Below, in pieces: positions 43,150 to 52,242 of a stretch of 64,000 nt of DNA. Made by a program: the position numbers and the translations under genes. The notes under the pieces are model-generated. The model made no database searches. It was not told where the DNA came from and was given only the letters and a program-made list of their open reading frames with translations. The stretch comes from an uncultured Fibrobacter sp. (GTDB lineage Bacteria > Fibrobacterota > Fibrobacteria > Fibrobacterales > Fibrobacteraceae): NCBI GenBank assembly GCA_946183925.1, contig CAMHDS010000001.1, positions 1 through 64,000 of the forward strand. The letters are read 5' to 3'. Within the stretch, counting starts at the first letter, position 1. Each line of letters begins with the position of its first letter.

Positions 43150-45033
43150 ATGCTTATCGACCAGGAAAACTCAGGCTTTGTACATGTAAAGACTCACCCT
43201 CGCCAATTGGGAATCCCCCTCAGTCGGTGGGGCCGTAACCTGATTTCCAGTTGTCCATTCCACGCTCCCGAAGAGACCTCCCTGTTCTTCTACGACGCCC
43301 TAGGCTACTGGCGTTACCGCTGCCTCCAGTGCGGTAGCGAAGGCGACCTGGTGGAATTTGTGATGCGGAGCCGTTTCAACGGCATGGATGAGCCTGCCGC
43401 TCGGGCCGAAGCCCTGGAATTCTTGGGCGGCCTCGAACAGGAACAGGACACCAAGAAAGACGACCACCTTTTGCTCAAGGAAGTAGGCGGCGAAAAGTCC
43501 AAGGTTCTGGAATGTTTTGTGAGGTACTGCCACTGGGCAGCCTGCAAGAGCCCCTCTTCCGAAGAATTTCTGCAGTCCAGGGGCTGGAACATCGGTCAGG
43601 CCCAGCTCTACGGCCTGGGCTACTACAGTGGCGATCCAGAGCCCTTCTTCAGTTATTGTATGCTTTCTGGGCTAGAACGCCACCAGGTCAGTTTTTATCT
43701 GGATAACCTGGAAGCCTACCACGAACCTCGAATTACTATTCCCGCACGCAATTCCAAGGGGCTCATCCATTCTGTATATGGACGTCTCATGGAAGACGAC
43801 GGCAAGCCCCACCCCTACGTTTCTTTTGCCTCGGGCCCAAGCGACATTCCTTTCAATATCCAACCCGAAAACAGCAATCCCATCATCGTAGAAGGATTTT
43901 TTGATGCTCTGACTGCAGACCTGGCGGGGATTCCCGGCGTGGTTTCCACCATGTACCAGGAATTGACCCTGAGCCATCTGCTCAAGCTCAAGGCCTGCGG
44001 AGCCGATTCCGCTACCGTCATTCTCAGGCGCGAAGACAACCGTCGCGAACAGGAATACCGTATCCAGGGTTACCTGAAAATGGCCGAAGAACTGGACATG
44101 CGATTCAAGTCCATCGTGCTGTCCAAAGATGAAACGGTAGACGTTCTGGTCCGCGACAAGGGCGCCGATTACCTGCTTGACCTTATCGACAAGACCGAAG
44201 AGGACACGGTTCACACCCACCGCCGTTCCATGCTGCTCCAGGATATCAAGGAGAACTACGATGCCGCCATGGGTTGCCCTCCGGATACCAGCGTGGGCTA
44301 TACCCTGAACAATTTCCCTAAACTCACCAAGGAAATTGACGGTATCCAGTCCGGTTGCTTCTTCGTTTCTTCCAAACCCTTTGGCCTCAAGACATCGCTT
44401 CTGTCTAGCCTTGCCCTGGATCTCATAGACAGCAACCCTATCTTGAAGATTATCTACATCGCCCTGGAAACGCCCCGCCGGCAAATTTTTGACCGCATGG
44501 TGGCTATGGAAACAGGGGAATCGATCCTTACGGTACGAAAGCAAAACGAGGACGACGCGATTAACGGAAAGATTCTTGAAGCCACCAAAAAGCTCATGAA
44601 CCTGGTCCGCACCAACCGTCTCGAAATCTGGGAAGACTACCCCACCTTCGACAACAACGAGATGATGAGCATCTTGAAAGAAGAACGGAAGCAGAATTCC
44701 GACCTCATCGTGATGATTGACGGTCTGGACCACTTGAAGATAGACGGACGGCTTGAGCTTGACGACATTCACGAGCGCAGATCCTTCGTGATGCTGGACC
44801 TGTACAAGAGCCTGGACATTCCCCTGTTCCTTGGCGGAGAACTGATACCCACCGAAGAAGGCTTTGAAGGCCCGAGGCCCTACCTGCGTGATTCCGACGC
44901 CATCTACTGGCTGGATTCCCAGAACAAGACCCTCACCCTGTCCGTGAATTCCAACAGGCTGGGCGTAAGCCACAAGTACAACTGCCCCATCTTCATTGAC
45001 CCCATGTCCAACAAGATGCAAGAAGCGGAATAG
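43150..45033 (+). CDS. Twinkle/gp4-like primase-helicase with degenerate Walker A
   Basis: 627 aa. An N-terminal CHC2-type zinc finger is seen (SCPFHAPEET ... YRCLQCGSEGDLVEFV). A Toprim-like domain follows (NPIIVEGFFDALTADLAGIPGVVS), with KDETVDVLVRDKG where primases have the DPDD region. The C-terminal half is DnaB/RecA-like: GCFFVSSKPFGLKTSLLSSLALDL sits at Walker A but lacks the GKT glycine (LKT), while Walker B (LIVMIDGLDHL) looks intact. The overall layout matches T7 gp4/Twinkle proteins of phages. ATP hydrolysis is doubtful. GGAGG precedes ATG 43150. Neighbours are ordinary chromosomal genes. Confidence 0.75.
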   Translation: MLIDQENSGFVHVKTHPRQLGIPLSRWGRNLISSCPFHAPEETSLFFYDALGYWRYRCLQCGSEGDLVEFVMRSRFNGMDEPAARAEALEFLGGLEQEQDTKKDDHLLLKEVGGEKSKVLECFVRYCHWAACKSPSSEEFLQSRGWNIGQAQLYGLGYYSGDPEPFFSYCMLSGLERHQVSFYLDNLEAYHEPRITIPARNSKGLIHSVYGRLMEDDGKPHPYVSFASGPSDIPFNIQPENSNPIIVEGFFDALTADLAGIPGVVSTMYQELTLSHLLKLKACGADSATVILRREDNRREQEYRIQGYLKMAEELDMRFKSIVLSKDETVDVLVRDKGADYLLDLIDKTEEDTVHTHRRSMLLQDIKENYDAAMGCPPDTSVGYTLNNFPKLTKEIDGIQSGCFFVSSKPFGLKTSLLSSLALDLIDSNPILKIIYIALETPRRQIFDRMVAMETGESILTVRKQNEDDAINGKILEATKKLMNLVRTNRLEIWEDYPTFDNNEMMSILKEERKQNSDLIVMIDGLDHLKIDGRLELDDIHERRSFVMLDLYKSLDIPLFLGGELIPTEEGFEGPRPYLRDSDAIYWLDSQNKTLTLSVNSNRLGVSHKYNCPIFIDPMSNKMQEAE

Positions 45034-45043
45034 TCTGCGTTCC

Positions 45044-46243
45044 ATGCCGCAAGCGCCCTTCACCATCGTCGATTTCAACAACTTCTGGAGTCCGTCCGGA
45101 GGCGGTGTTCGGCGTTATCACCTGCAAAAGATGGCATTCTACGAGAACCGCCAAGATGTGCTGAGCGTATTCGTGATGCCCGACAGCCGCACCTTCACCG
45201 AGAAAAGAGGGACGGGACTCATTATTGAGCATGTTGATGCCTACCGTTTCCCCGGAAACTGGGAATACCGCTTTATCTGGAAGCAAAAACAGATTCGCCC
45301 CATCCTGAAAAAGTACATGCCCCAGGTCATCGAGGTGGGTTCTCCCTATATTTTACCGACTGTAGTCCGCAAGGCTGCCAAGAGGATTTGCCCTGAAGCC
45401 ATACTCCTCAGTTTCTGGCACGCCGACTTCCCTGTCACCTATGTGGGCCGCCCTGTTGCAAACAAACTAGGCCGCATTTTCGGCCGCCTTGCCGAGCGGG
45501 TCGCTTTCTGGTACGCCAAGCAAGAATTCAAGAAGTTCGACGGAATTCAGGTCTCTTGCAAGGAGGTGATGGACCGGCTGGAAAAGCGCCACCTCCCCCA
45601 CAGCCACTGGATTCCCCTAGGTTGCGACATCCAGATGTTTTCGCCCTCCAAGCGGGACGAGGCCCTGGTGGCCGACTTCAAGGGCGGAAATCCCGACAGG
45701 CTTACCATATTTTTCCCGCACCGGTTCTGCGAAGAAAAAGGCATTGAACTTTTGCTTGGAGCTTACGACGAACTGACGGAGCAGCTGGGCGTCGAGCCGG
45801 AAATCATCTTGGCGGGCACGGGGCCGTATCTGCCCCAAGTTAAAGAGGCTGTACAAAAGTACAAGCACATCCGCTATGTAGGCTTTATCAAGTCCATCGA
45901 CGAAATGGCCCGCCACTACGCCAGCGTAGATATGGGGCTTGCCCTTTCGGGCTGGGAAACCTTCGGGCTTTCTATCCTGGAAAGCATGGCCAGCGGAAAC
46001 GCCCAGATTGGAGCCTCTACCGGAGCCGCCTTTGAACACGTGACGGAATCGGGAGCGGGCAAAATTCTTCAGGAGCGCACCCCACATGCCCTGGCAGAGG
46101 CCATCGTGGAGCTGTACCGCTCCGATATGCAGGCCATGAAACAAAAGGCCCGGGCCTACGCCGAGAAATTCAGCTGGAACGACTGTTTTGGGCGTCAGCT
46201 CGACCTATACCGGAAACTTTATCAAGAAAAGAGGAACTCATGA
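45044..46243 (+). CDS. GT4-family glycosyltransferase
   Basis: 399 aa from ATG 45044, taken because the upstream part of the ORF-track frame overlaps the primase gene. The GT-B fold is indicated by an N-terminal acceptor domain with the glycine-rich WSPSGGGVRRY and a C-terminal donor domain with HRFCEEKGIELLLGAYDEL, ILAGTGPYLPQ, YVGFIKSIDEMARHYASVD and SGWETFGLSILESMASGN (the EX7E motif). It transfers an activated sugar to an acceptor in glycolipid, exopolysaccharide or LPS-type synthesis; the substrate cannot be told. The next gene overlaps by 4 bp. Confidence 0.88.
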   Translation: MPQAPFTIVDFNNFWSPSGGGVRRYHLQKMAFYENRQDVLSVFVMPDSRTFTEKRGTGLIIEHVDAYRFPGNWEYRFIWKQKQIRPILKKYMPQVIEVGSPYILPTVVRKAAKRICPEAILLSFWHADFPVTYVGRPVANKLGRIFGRLAERVAFWYAKQEFKKFDGIQVSCKEVMDRLEKRHLPHSHWIPLGCDIQMFSPSKRDEALVADFKGGNPDRLTIFFPHRFCEEKGIELLLGAYDELTEQLGVEPEIILAGTGPYLPQVKEAVQKYKHIRYVGFIKSIDEMARHYASVDMGLALSGWETFGLSILESMASGNAQIGASTGAAFEHVTESGAGKILQERTPHALAEAIVELYRSDMQAMKQKARAYAEKFSWNDCFGRQLDLYRKLYQEKRNS

Positions 46244-46557
46244 TCAGACACATCGTATTCTGGAAACTGAAGGCCGAAGCCGAAGGCGCCACCGCCAAGG
46301 AAAACGGCCAAAAGATGGTGGACGCCTTCCACGCCCTGGAAGGTAAAATTCCCGGTCTCGTGAGCATCGAATCTGGACTGAACTTCGGCAAGGCCGAACT
46401 CGGGAATGGCGACGTGGAATACGACATCGCCCTGGACACCACCTTCCGCACCAAGGAAGCCCTCGATTTCTATCAAGGACACCCGGAACACCAGGCTATT
46501 GTCTCCTTCGTGAAGAAGGTAGTCACCGAACGCCGTGCGGTAGATTTCGAGTTCTAG
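46240..46557 (+). CDS. Dabb (stress-responsive alpha/beta barrel) domain protein
   Basis: 105 aa, the full length of a Dabb domain. It starts MIRHIVFWKLK and ends ...SFVKKVVTERRAVDFEF, with the internal GLVSIESGLNF and YDIALDTTFRTKEALDFYQGHPEH strings typical of the family. These are dimeric ferredoxin-like barrels of uncertain role. ATG overlaps the TGA of the glycosyltransferase gene, so translation is coupled. Confidence 0.9.
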   Translation: MIRHIVFWKLKAEAEGATAKENGQKMVDAFHALEGKIPGLVSIESGLNFGKAELGNGDVEYDIALDTTFRTKEALDFYQGHPEHQAIVSFVKKVVTERRAVDFEF

Positions 46558-46613
46558 AGATGAGGCGTGAGGTATGTGTAATGTGTAATGTGTAATGTGT
46601 AATGTGGAATGTG
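46558..46613 (+). repeat. Heptamer array A6 with near-perfect GTGTAAT units
   Basis: Starts at the Dabb stop codon: AGATGAG, GCGTGAG, GTATGTG, then TAATGTG repeated four times without change, then GAATGTG. It shows how one flavour has been amplified in register. Confidence 0.85.
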
Positions 46614-46669
46614 GTATTCGTCATGTTCGTTCCGCAATAAAGTCCGGGACGAGGATGACAACGTTTAAG

Positions 46670-46742
46670 ACCCATACCCCGAACCTCGTGCCTCGAACCT
46701 ACTACCTAGCCCCTAGATCCTAGCCCCTAAATCCTAGCATCC
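46670..46742 (-). repeat. Degenerate heptamer array A7 (C-rich on plus strand)
   Basis: Reads CCCATAC, CCCGAAC, CTCGTGC, CTCGAAC, CTACTAC, CTAGCCC, CTAGATC, CTAGCCC, CTAAATC, CTAGCAT in steps of 7. It is the reverse complement of the TAGG flavour in A1/A2 and lies upstream of the 46769 gene. Together with A6 it flanks a GTCC...GGATGAC REP-like core (46639-46662). Confidence 0.85.
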
Positions 46743-46754
46743 TTCCCTTTTTAC

Positions 46755-46761
46755 TACATTT
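46755..46761 (+). promoter_or_regulatory. -10-like TACATTT box, leaderless start
   Basis: TACATTT ends 7 nt before ATG 46769 with no Shine-Dalgarno. The distance fits transcription starting at the A of the AUG. Confidence 0.45.
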
Positions 46762-46768
46762 TTCACGT

Positions 46769-47263
46769 ATGGTCCAACTGAGTCAAACATCGTGGCAAGA
46801 GTTCTCCCTGAAGAACGTTCTGGAGACGCTACAGTACGCCCCGATGAACCTGACCATGGGCAAGAACCCCCAGTTGCACTACACCTTCCCCAAAAATATT
46901 GAACCGGGCACCACGGTGCGCTACAACCTCCAGTGGGGGTTCAAGACCTTAAAGTGGACCGGCATTGTCAGTTCCGTCAAAGAAAACAAGATTACCGTGC
47001 GTCTTGGCGAAGGTCCCTTCCGCGGGTTCACCGCAAAGCATTGCTTCTCTGACGAAGGGAATATGACCGCCTGCTACGACGAGATGAGCTTCCAGGGGTT
47101 CACGGATATTCCCGAAGAAGTTTTCGCCGAGATTATCGACAAGGCAAACATAGTGTACGGCATTTATTCCCGCAAGGATACCCGCGACGTGATGCTGGCC
47201 TACGAAGCCCAGAAAAAGACCCAGTCCATCGAGGCCCTGGACCAGAGCGCTACCGCAGGTTAA
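46769..47263 (+). CDS. SRPBCC-like (START-fold) protein, function unknown
   Basis: 164 aa with no signal peptide or TM. Strand spacing and motifs (YNLQWGFKTLKWTGIVSSVKEN, VRLGEGPFRGFTAKHCF, MTACYDEMSFQGF) resemble the SRPBCC ligand-binding superfamily, where a GPF..W.H.H.F string precedes a T..D.+.Y strand. No catalytic residues were recognised. It stands 24 bp upstream of the UbiD-type gene and may be co-transcribed with it, which would fit a lipophilic or aromatic ligand. That link is inference. Confidence 0.5.
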   Translation: MVQLSQTSWQEFSLKNVLETLQYAPMNLTMGKNPQLHYTFPKNIEPGTTVRYNLQWGFKTLKWTGIVSSVKENKITVRLGEGPFRGFTAKHCFSDEGNMTACYDEMSFQGFTDIPEEVFAEIIDKANIVYGIYSRKDTRDVMLAYEAQKKTQSIEALDQSATAG

Positions 47264-47287
47264 GGGCTTTACAACCTGGGGATTTCC

Positions 47288-49123
47288 ATGTACGTGAGCC
47301 TAAAACAAGCCCTGCTTGATTTGGAAAAAGCGGGGATGTTGAAACGCATCCGCTGCGAAGTGGACCCGAACCTGGAAATGGCCGAAATGGCCCGAATCGC
47401 CTTTGAAAAGGGCGGTCCTGCCCTGCTGTTCGAGAACGTGAAAGGCAGCAAGTTCCCGGCGGTGGCGAACCTTTACGGCACGCAACAACGCATGGACTTT
47501 CTGTTCCGCGACACCCTGGAAAGCACCAAGGCCGCAGTGCTGTTCAAGTCTAATCCCGTGAATTTTTTCAAGCGATCCCGTCTCGGGAATTTGATACTGG
47601 CGGCAAAAGCCGGACTCCACAGCCTGCCCGTTAAAAGCGGAAGCATTGCAGACTTCGAAGAGTGTTCCCTGCAAGACTTGCCGCAAATCAGATGCGCCCC
47701 GGGCGACGGCGGAGCGTTCCTCACGCTCCCCCAGGTGGCAAGCCGTCCAGGCAAAAATGCAAGCATCATGACCACGAACCTGGGAATGTACCGTATCCAG
47801 ATTTCGGGGAACGAATACGGTCCAGACGAATGCGGGCTCCATTACCAGATCAAGCGGGACATCGCCAAACATCACCAAAAAGCGATAGAAGAAGGCCGCC
47901 CGCTGAAGGTCAGCATTTTCTTGGGAGGGCCGCCGGCACACACCATCGCCGCCATTATGCCCATGCCCGAGAACCTGTCGGAACTGCTTTTCGCAGGTAT
48001 GCTCTCCGGCCGAAGGTTCCGCTATTTTATCCATAACGGTTACCTCGTTTCTAGCGACGCGGACTTCTGCATCTTGGGAGAGGTGGCGCCGGACTTGAAG
48101 CCGGAAGGCCCCTTCGCAGACCATGTGGGTTACTACTCCGGAAAGCACCTGTTCCCCTACCTGAAGGTAAAGAAGGTCCTCTGCAAAAGGAACGCCATCT
48201 ACCCCTTTACCGTAGTAGGCCGCCCGCCGCAAGAAGACACCCTTTTCGGGAACTTTATCCATAAGATTACAAGACCCATGGTGCCTGCGTCTTTGCCGGG
48301 CGTCCTCGCCGTACATGCCGTAGATGCGGCGGGCGTGCACCCGCTCTGCCTAGCCCTTGGCTCGGAAAGTTTCAGGCCTTATGTAAAGCCCGAAGAACGG
48401 GAACCCATGGAACTTTTGAAGACGGCAAACGCCCTGCTAGGATTTAACCAGGTGAGCCTTACCAAGTACCTGATGATTGCCGCCAAAGAGGACAATCCAA
48501 AGCTGGACGTGAACAAGATTCCAGAATTTTTCGTCCACATGCTGGAACGGATCGATTTCGGCAGGGATTTGCACTTTCAGACAGAAACTACCACGGACAC
48601 GCTGGACTACACGGGAGGCTCCTTAAATCACGGCTCCAAGCTGGTCATTGCCGCCGCAGGGCCCAAGATTCGCGACCTGCGAAGCGACACCGCCGACCTG
48701 CAAAGCCTACGCCTACCCGCCTCTTTCGTCGAGCCCAAAATTGTAATGCCTGGAGTCGTTGTGCTGAAATGGAACAGCGATATGGCGGAATCTTTCGAGA
48801 GCGGAATTGCCGCCTTGCGGGATTCCCTTGCGAAATGGAATTTCCGCGAGAACTACCCATGGGTAAGCATCGTAGATGACACCTCTACATTGGGAGAGGA
48901 ACACCCGCAGACAAACCTCCAAGACTTCTTGTGGCTGACCTTTACCCGGTCGGATCCGGCCAGGGATTTGTACGGCCTGAACGAGCAATACGTCCACAAG
49001 CACTGGGCCTGCGAAGCACCCCTGATTGTGGATGCCCGAATCAAGCCTCACCACCAGAAAGCCATTACCTTCGACAAAGACGTCAGGGAAACGGCCATAA
49101 AAAAATTGCAAGGTATTCTGTAG
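47288..49123 (+). CDS. UbiD-family decarboxylase
   Basis: 611 aa, in the size range of the larger UbiD-like proteins. Family features are the N-terminal LLFENVKGSKFPAVANLYGT, the LGMYRIQISGNEYG region, VSIFLGGPPAHTIAAIMP, EGPFADHVGYYSGKH (with catalytic-type Glu/Asp) and VVGRPPQEDTLFG. UbiD enzymes remove carboxyl groups from aromatic or alpha,beta-unsaturated acids using prenylated FMN made by UbiX. A quinone-biosynthesis role is common but cannot be proven here; no ubiX or men genes are nearby. GGGGATTT precedes the ATG. Confidence 0.88.
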   Translation: MYVSLKQALLDLEKAGMLKRIRCEVDPNLEMAEMARIAFEKGGPALLFENVKGSKFPAVANLYGTQQRMDFLFRDTLESTKAAVLFKSNPVNFFKRSRLGNLILAAKAGLHSLPVKSGSIADFEECSLQDLPQIRCAPGDGGAFLTLPQVASRPGKNASIMTTNLGMYRIQISGNEYGPDECGLHYQIKRDIAKHHQKAIEEGRPLKVSIFLGGPPAHTIAAIMPMPENLSELLFAGMLSGRRFRYFIHNGYLVSSDADFCILGEVAPDLKPEGPFADHVGYYSGKHLFPYLKVKKVLCKRNAIYPFTVVGRPPQEDTLFGNFIHKITRPMVPASLPGVLAVHAVDAAGVHPLCLALGSESFRPYVKPEEREPMELLKTANALLGFNQVSLTKYLMIAAKEDNPKLDVNKIPEFFVHMLERIDFGRDLHFQTETTTDTLDYTGGSLNHGSKLVIAAAGPKIRDLRSDTADLQSLRLPASFVEPKIVMPGVVVLKWNSDMAESFESGIAALRDSLAKWNFRENYPWVSIVDDTSTLGEEHPQTNLQDFLWLTFTRSDPARDLYGLNEQYVHKHWACEAPLIVDARIKPHHQKAITFDKDVRETAIKKLQGIL

Positions 49124-49131
49124 GAGCGACC

Positions 49132-50772
49132 GTGTCCAGAGCTTTGCGAAACCTTTTGAATGTTTGGATAATCCTTGCGACTACGCTGGCCGTTTCTGTC
49201 TTTGCCCATGGACGGTGCGGCACCATGCAGGCTGTAGAAAGCTGGATAGAGAACAAGGGAAAACTCACGTCTGCAGCAACAACCACACTGGGGTCCTGCG
49301 AAGTCGAGGACTACTACGATTCTGTCTATTCTAAGACTACCGCCCATTTCCAAATTTTCTATGTACTGAACGGGCCTCATGCCACTACGGAAAAATTCGT
49401 AGACAGCCTGGCCGTCAACCTGGAAAAAGCCTGGGACCTGCATGTTACAAAAAATAAAATGTTGGTTCCAAAAGGCAGGGACACCACCGTCCATTACCAA
49501 AAGCCCGTTAAGTCCGGACTCTACGGAGTTGAAGTCTTGGAGCTGAACCTTGTCCGCAATCCCAAAACCGTTCACGGCAGCTCCGGTTTTTGCGAAGAAT
49601 GCTTTGCCGTCACGAATTTCTCCGGCAGAAACAACTGGCAGACTTCGGAGCTTATGATCGACAACGATTTTATGGTCATTGACTTGTTCAATCCCGAATA
49701 CGCCAGCCTGGATGTAGGTGGAAAGAAATGCAAATACTGGAAATCCACAAAGCCGATTATCCACGCCACCGAAAAATATTCCTACGCCGAAAAATGGGAC
49801 AAGGCCATCCGCGTCACCGCATTCCACGAACTGTACCACGCCATCCAGGTCCGCTACCTGAGCCCTTACGAGCACATGAATTTCTGGTTCGAGGCTTCTG
49901 CCACCGGCATGGAAGAGGTCGGCGCCCCCGAAGTGAACGACTACGTCCGTTATATTCCAGAGTTCCTGGATCAGACCGGAACCCCAATTGACCAAAATAC
50001 GGCCATCTACGGAGCCTCCCTCTTTTTCCTGTACCTCCACAACCGTGTAGATTCCCTCTTTGACAAGTCCATCTGGGAAAACTTCTCCAAAAATCCTGAA
50101 GGTTCTTTCCGGCAACAGTACGCAAGTGCTGTCGAGGCCCGCAAGAAAAATCCGCAAGAAATTTTCCAGGATTTTGCGGAACGCCTGACCTATTCCGGCA
50201 AGAACAGCAAGACCGTAGATTCCAATGCCTGGTTTTCTGCGGATCAGCCTCTCTGGAAATCGGTCCCGTACATTTATAGCACAGAGGGATTTAGACCCGA
50301 TTCCTCCATATTCGCCTACAATTACTATGTTGCCGGTTTTCCGAATCTCGAAAACTATGCCGGCAAGGCCTCTATGCTGCTGTTCAAAGACGGTCACGCC
50401 CGCCTGCGGAAAATTTCCAGCATAAACACTCTAGATTCTCTGCGTACCGAAAGCTTTGACGCCGATTCCATCATCTGGATTTTCAGCCGTTTCGAGAACC
50501 CTCCTCCCCTGCCCGGAAAACTAGCCTCAAAGTCCCTACGGGCCTACCCTACCCCCTGGCGTCATGGGAACCTATGCTTCGCCCCACTACCGCTAGACAA
50601 GAAATTCATTGAGGTTCGCAACCGCAGGGGCGACCTGGTTTTCCGCGAAAAATATGATGGCGAGACCCTCTGCCTAGACGAGAACTTTGTAAAATCCAAG
50701 ATGGTTCCAGGAGTTTATCGTTATAGGGCGGGCTCCAACGGCAAAACCAAGGATTTGATGATTGTCTACTAA
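49132..50772 (+). CDS. Secreted zinc metalloprotease-like protein (MXAN_6640 type)
   Basis: 546 aa from GTG 49132, preceded by AGGAGCGACC; the ORF-track start lies inside the UbiD gene. Signal peptide NLLNVWIILATTLAVSVFA. The zinc motif HELYH (FHELYHAIQVRY) is followed about 25 residues later by a Glu in FWFEASATGMEEVGAPEVNDY, a spacing that suggests a gluzincin-type third ligand. The WFEA.ATGMEE...NDY string matches putative metalloproteases of the MXAN_6640 group as I remember it. A beta-rich C-terminal part ends VPGVYRYRAGSNGKTKDLMIVY. Several Cys in the N-terminal part suggest disulphides. Substrate unknown. Confidence 0.78.
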   Translation: MSRALRNLLNVWIILATTLAVSVFAHGRCGTMQAVESWIENKGKLTSAATTTLGSCEVEDYYDSVYSKTTAHFQIFYVLNGPHATTEKFVDSLAVNLEKAWDLHVTKNKMLVPKGRDTTVHYQKPVKSGLYGVEVLELNLVRNPKTVHGSSGFCEECFAVTNFSGRNNWQTSELMIDNDFMVIDLFNPEYASLDVGGKKCKYWKSTKPIIHATEKYSYAEKWDKAIRVTAFHELYHAIQVRYLSPYEHMNFWFEASATGMEEVGAPEVNDYVRYIPEFLDQTGTPIDQNTAIYGASLFFLYLHNRVDSLFDKSIWENFSKNPEGSFRQQYASAVEARKKNPQEIFQDFAERLTYSGKNSKTVDSNAWFSADQPLWKSVPYIYSTEGFRPDSSIFAYNYYVAGFPNLENYAGKASMLLFKDGHARLRKISSINTLDSLRTESFDADSIIWIFSRFENPPPLPGKLASKSLRAYPTPWRHGNLCFAPLPLDKKFIEVRNRRGDLVFREKYDGETLCLDENFVKSKMVPGVYRYRAGSNGKTKDLMIVY

Positions 50773-50783
50773 TCCCTAATTTC

Positions 50784-50790
50784 TAAATTT
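50784..50790 (+). promoter_or_regulatory. -10-like TAAATTT box before cysE
   Basis: TAAATTT ends 7 nt before ATG 50798 and no Shine-Dalgarno is present. This geometry also argues for ATG 50798 rather than the TTG at 50789. Confidence 0.4.
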
Positions 50791-50797
50791 GAGCGTG

Positions 50798-51586
50798 ATG
50801 ACTATTGACGAAATCGAAAAGGAACTGCGGAAAGACGCCCAGGAACTTGTGAAGCAGGAGCCCCTTTCCCGCCTAATGCTGGAAGAACAAATCCTGAGCC
50901 GCAAGAACTTTGCGGAAATGCTTTCGGTAACCCTTGCCTGTCAGTTGGCCGGCGAAGTTATTGACCGAGCCGAACTGGAAAAGATTTTCAACGAACTGTA
51001 CGTCAAGCATCCGGAGCTTTTGGACGACGCCATTCACGACTTGCGGGCCACCGTGCTTCGCGATCCCGCCTGCACGGGCTATCTGGAACCGCTTCTGCTT
51101 TTCAAGGGATTCCAGGGACTGCAAGCCTACCGCGTAGCCCATGTGCTCTGGGAAGAAGACCGGCAGTTCCCGGCCAAGATGCTCCAGAACATCATCAGCC
51201 GCAAGTTCGGCATGGATTTCCACCCGGCTGCAAAGATTGGCCATGGAATCCTTGTGGACCACGCCACCAATATCGTCATCGGCGAAACTGCCGTAGTTGG
51301 GAACAACGTGAGCTTTTTGCATGGAGTGACCCTGGGCGGTACCGGCAACGAAGTCGGAGACCGTCATCCGAAAATCGGGAACGGCGTGATGCTTGGTGCC
51401 CACGCACAGCTTTTAGGGAACATCCACATCGGCGACTGCGCAAAAATTGGCGCCGGAGCGGTGGTGCTGACCGACGTACCTCCCCACACCACCTACGCAG
51501 GGGTCCCTGCCGTAGAAGTGGGCCACCCCGACGACGAAACCCCCAGCTTCAACATGCAGCAGGACTTCACCAGGGACTGTAAATAG
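50798..51586 (+). CDS. cysE: Serine O-acetyltransferase
   Basis: 262 aa. An N-terminal helical domain (IHDLRATVLRDPACTGYLEPLLLFKGFQGLQAYRVAH) and a left-handed beta-helix of hexapeptide repeats (GHGILVDHATNIVIGETAVVGNNVSFLHGVTLGG...) are present. Catalytic His/Asp region: MDFHPAAKIGHGI; acetyl-CoA loop: HGVTLGGTGNEVGDRHPKIG. It makes O-acetylserine from serine and acetyl-CoA, the first committed step of cysteine synthesis. The usual C-terminal feedback/CysK-binding tail is short here (FNMQQDFTRDCK). The stop overlaps the nth GTG start by 1 nt. Confidence 0.94.
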   Translation: MTIDEIEKELRKDAQELVKQEPLSRLMLEEQILSRKNFAEMLSVTLACQLAGEVIDRAELEKIFNELYVKHPELLDDAIHDLRATVLRDPACTGYLEPLLLFKGFQGLQAYRVAHVLWEEDRQFPAKMLQNIISRKFGMDFHPAAKIGHGILVDHATNIVIGETAVVGNNVSFLHGVTLGGTGNEVGDRHPKIGNGVMLGAHAQLLGNIHIGDCAKIGAGAVVLTDVPPHTTYAGVPAVEVGHPDDETPSFNMQQDFTRDCK

Positions 51587-52242
51587 TGGCCAGGGTAAAG
51601 CCGGACAAAATCAAATTTATCGGGGAAAAGCTGGACGAACTTTTCCCGAACCCGCCCATTCCCCTGGATTACAAAAGCCCCTACACGCTGCTGGTGGCGG
51701 TGGTGCTCAGCGCCCAGTGCACCGACGTACGGGTAAACCAGGTGACCAAGGTTCTTTTCAAGGAAGCCTCTACTCCTGCCGCCATGGTCAAGCTGGGCGT
51801 GAAACGCATCGCCGAAATCATCAAGCCCTGCGGATTTTTCAACACCAAGAGCGTGAACATTTTCAACCTGTCCAAGACCCTGGTAGAAAAACACAAGGGT
51901 AAAGTCCCCTGCTCCTTCGAAGAACTGGAAGCCCTGCCTGGCGTAGGCCACAAGACTGCCAGCGTGGTCATGAGCCACGCCTACAAGATTCCCGCATTCC
52001 CGGTGGATACACATATCCACCGTCTGGCAGAGCGATGGGGCCTAAGTGACGGTAGCTCTGTGGAGCAAACCGAAAAAGACCTGAAGAAAATCTTTCCCGA
52101 AAACGAATGGGAAAAGCGCCACCTGCAGATTATCTACTACGGACGCACCTATTGCAAGGCCAGGGGTCACAAGGTCGAAGACTGTCCCATTTGCAGCATG
52201 ATGACCGTTCGCGCTAAAGCCAGGAACAAATTCTCTGGTTAG
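51586..52242 (+). CDS. nth: Endonuclease III with repeat-derived C-terminus
   Basis: 218 aa. Helix-hairpin-helix LPGVGHKTASVV carries the catalytic Lys, and VDTHIHRL the catalytic Asp. This DNA glycosylase/AP lyase removes oxidised pyrimidines. The C-terminal Fe-S loop reads CKARGHKVEDCPICSMMTVRAK: three Cys are present with a long first spacing, but the usual fourth Cys after x5 is missing. The final 13 codons from MTVRAK onward lie inside a 92-bp hairpin repeat unit, which supplies the stop codon. The GTG start shares one base with the cysE stop. Confidence 0.93.
   Translation: MARVKPDKIKFIGEKLDELFPNPPIPLDYKSPYTLLVAVVLSAQCTDVRVNQVTKVLFKEASTPAAMVKLGVKRIAEIIKPCGFFNTKSVNIFNLSKTLVEKHKGKVPCSFEELEALPGVGHKTASVVMSHAYKIPAFPVDTHIHRLAERWGLSDGSSVEQTEKDLKKIFPENEWEKRHLQIIYYGRTYCKARGHKVEDCPICSMMTVRAKARNKFSG

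Noticed and set aside
43672-45081. 469-aa minus-strand ORF
   Set aside because: Antisense shadow of the primase-helicase gene, without motifs or a ribosome site.
46558-46742. Possible CRISPR or telomere-like array
   Set aside because: There are no spacers or long repeats; the unit is 7 bp and degenerate, and no cas gene is nearby. A linear replicon end is unlikely because such arrays occur at many internal sites.
48931-49131. 67-codon N-terminal extension of the metalloprotease ORF
   Set aside because: It overlaps the UbiD gene in another frame; GTG 49132 with AGGAGC and a signal peptide is the better start.
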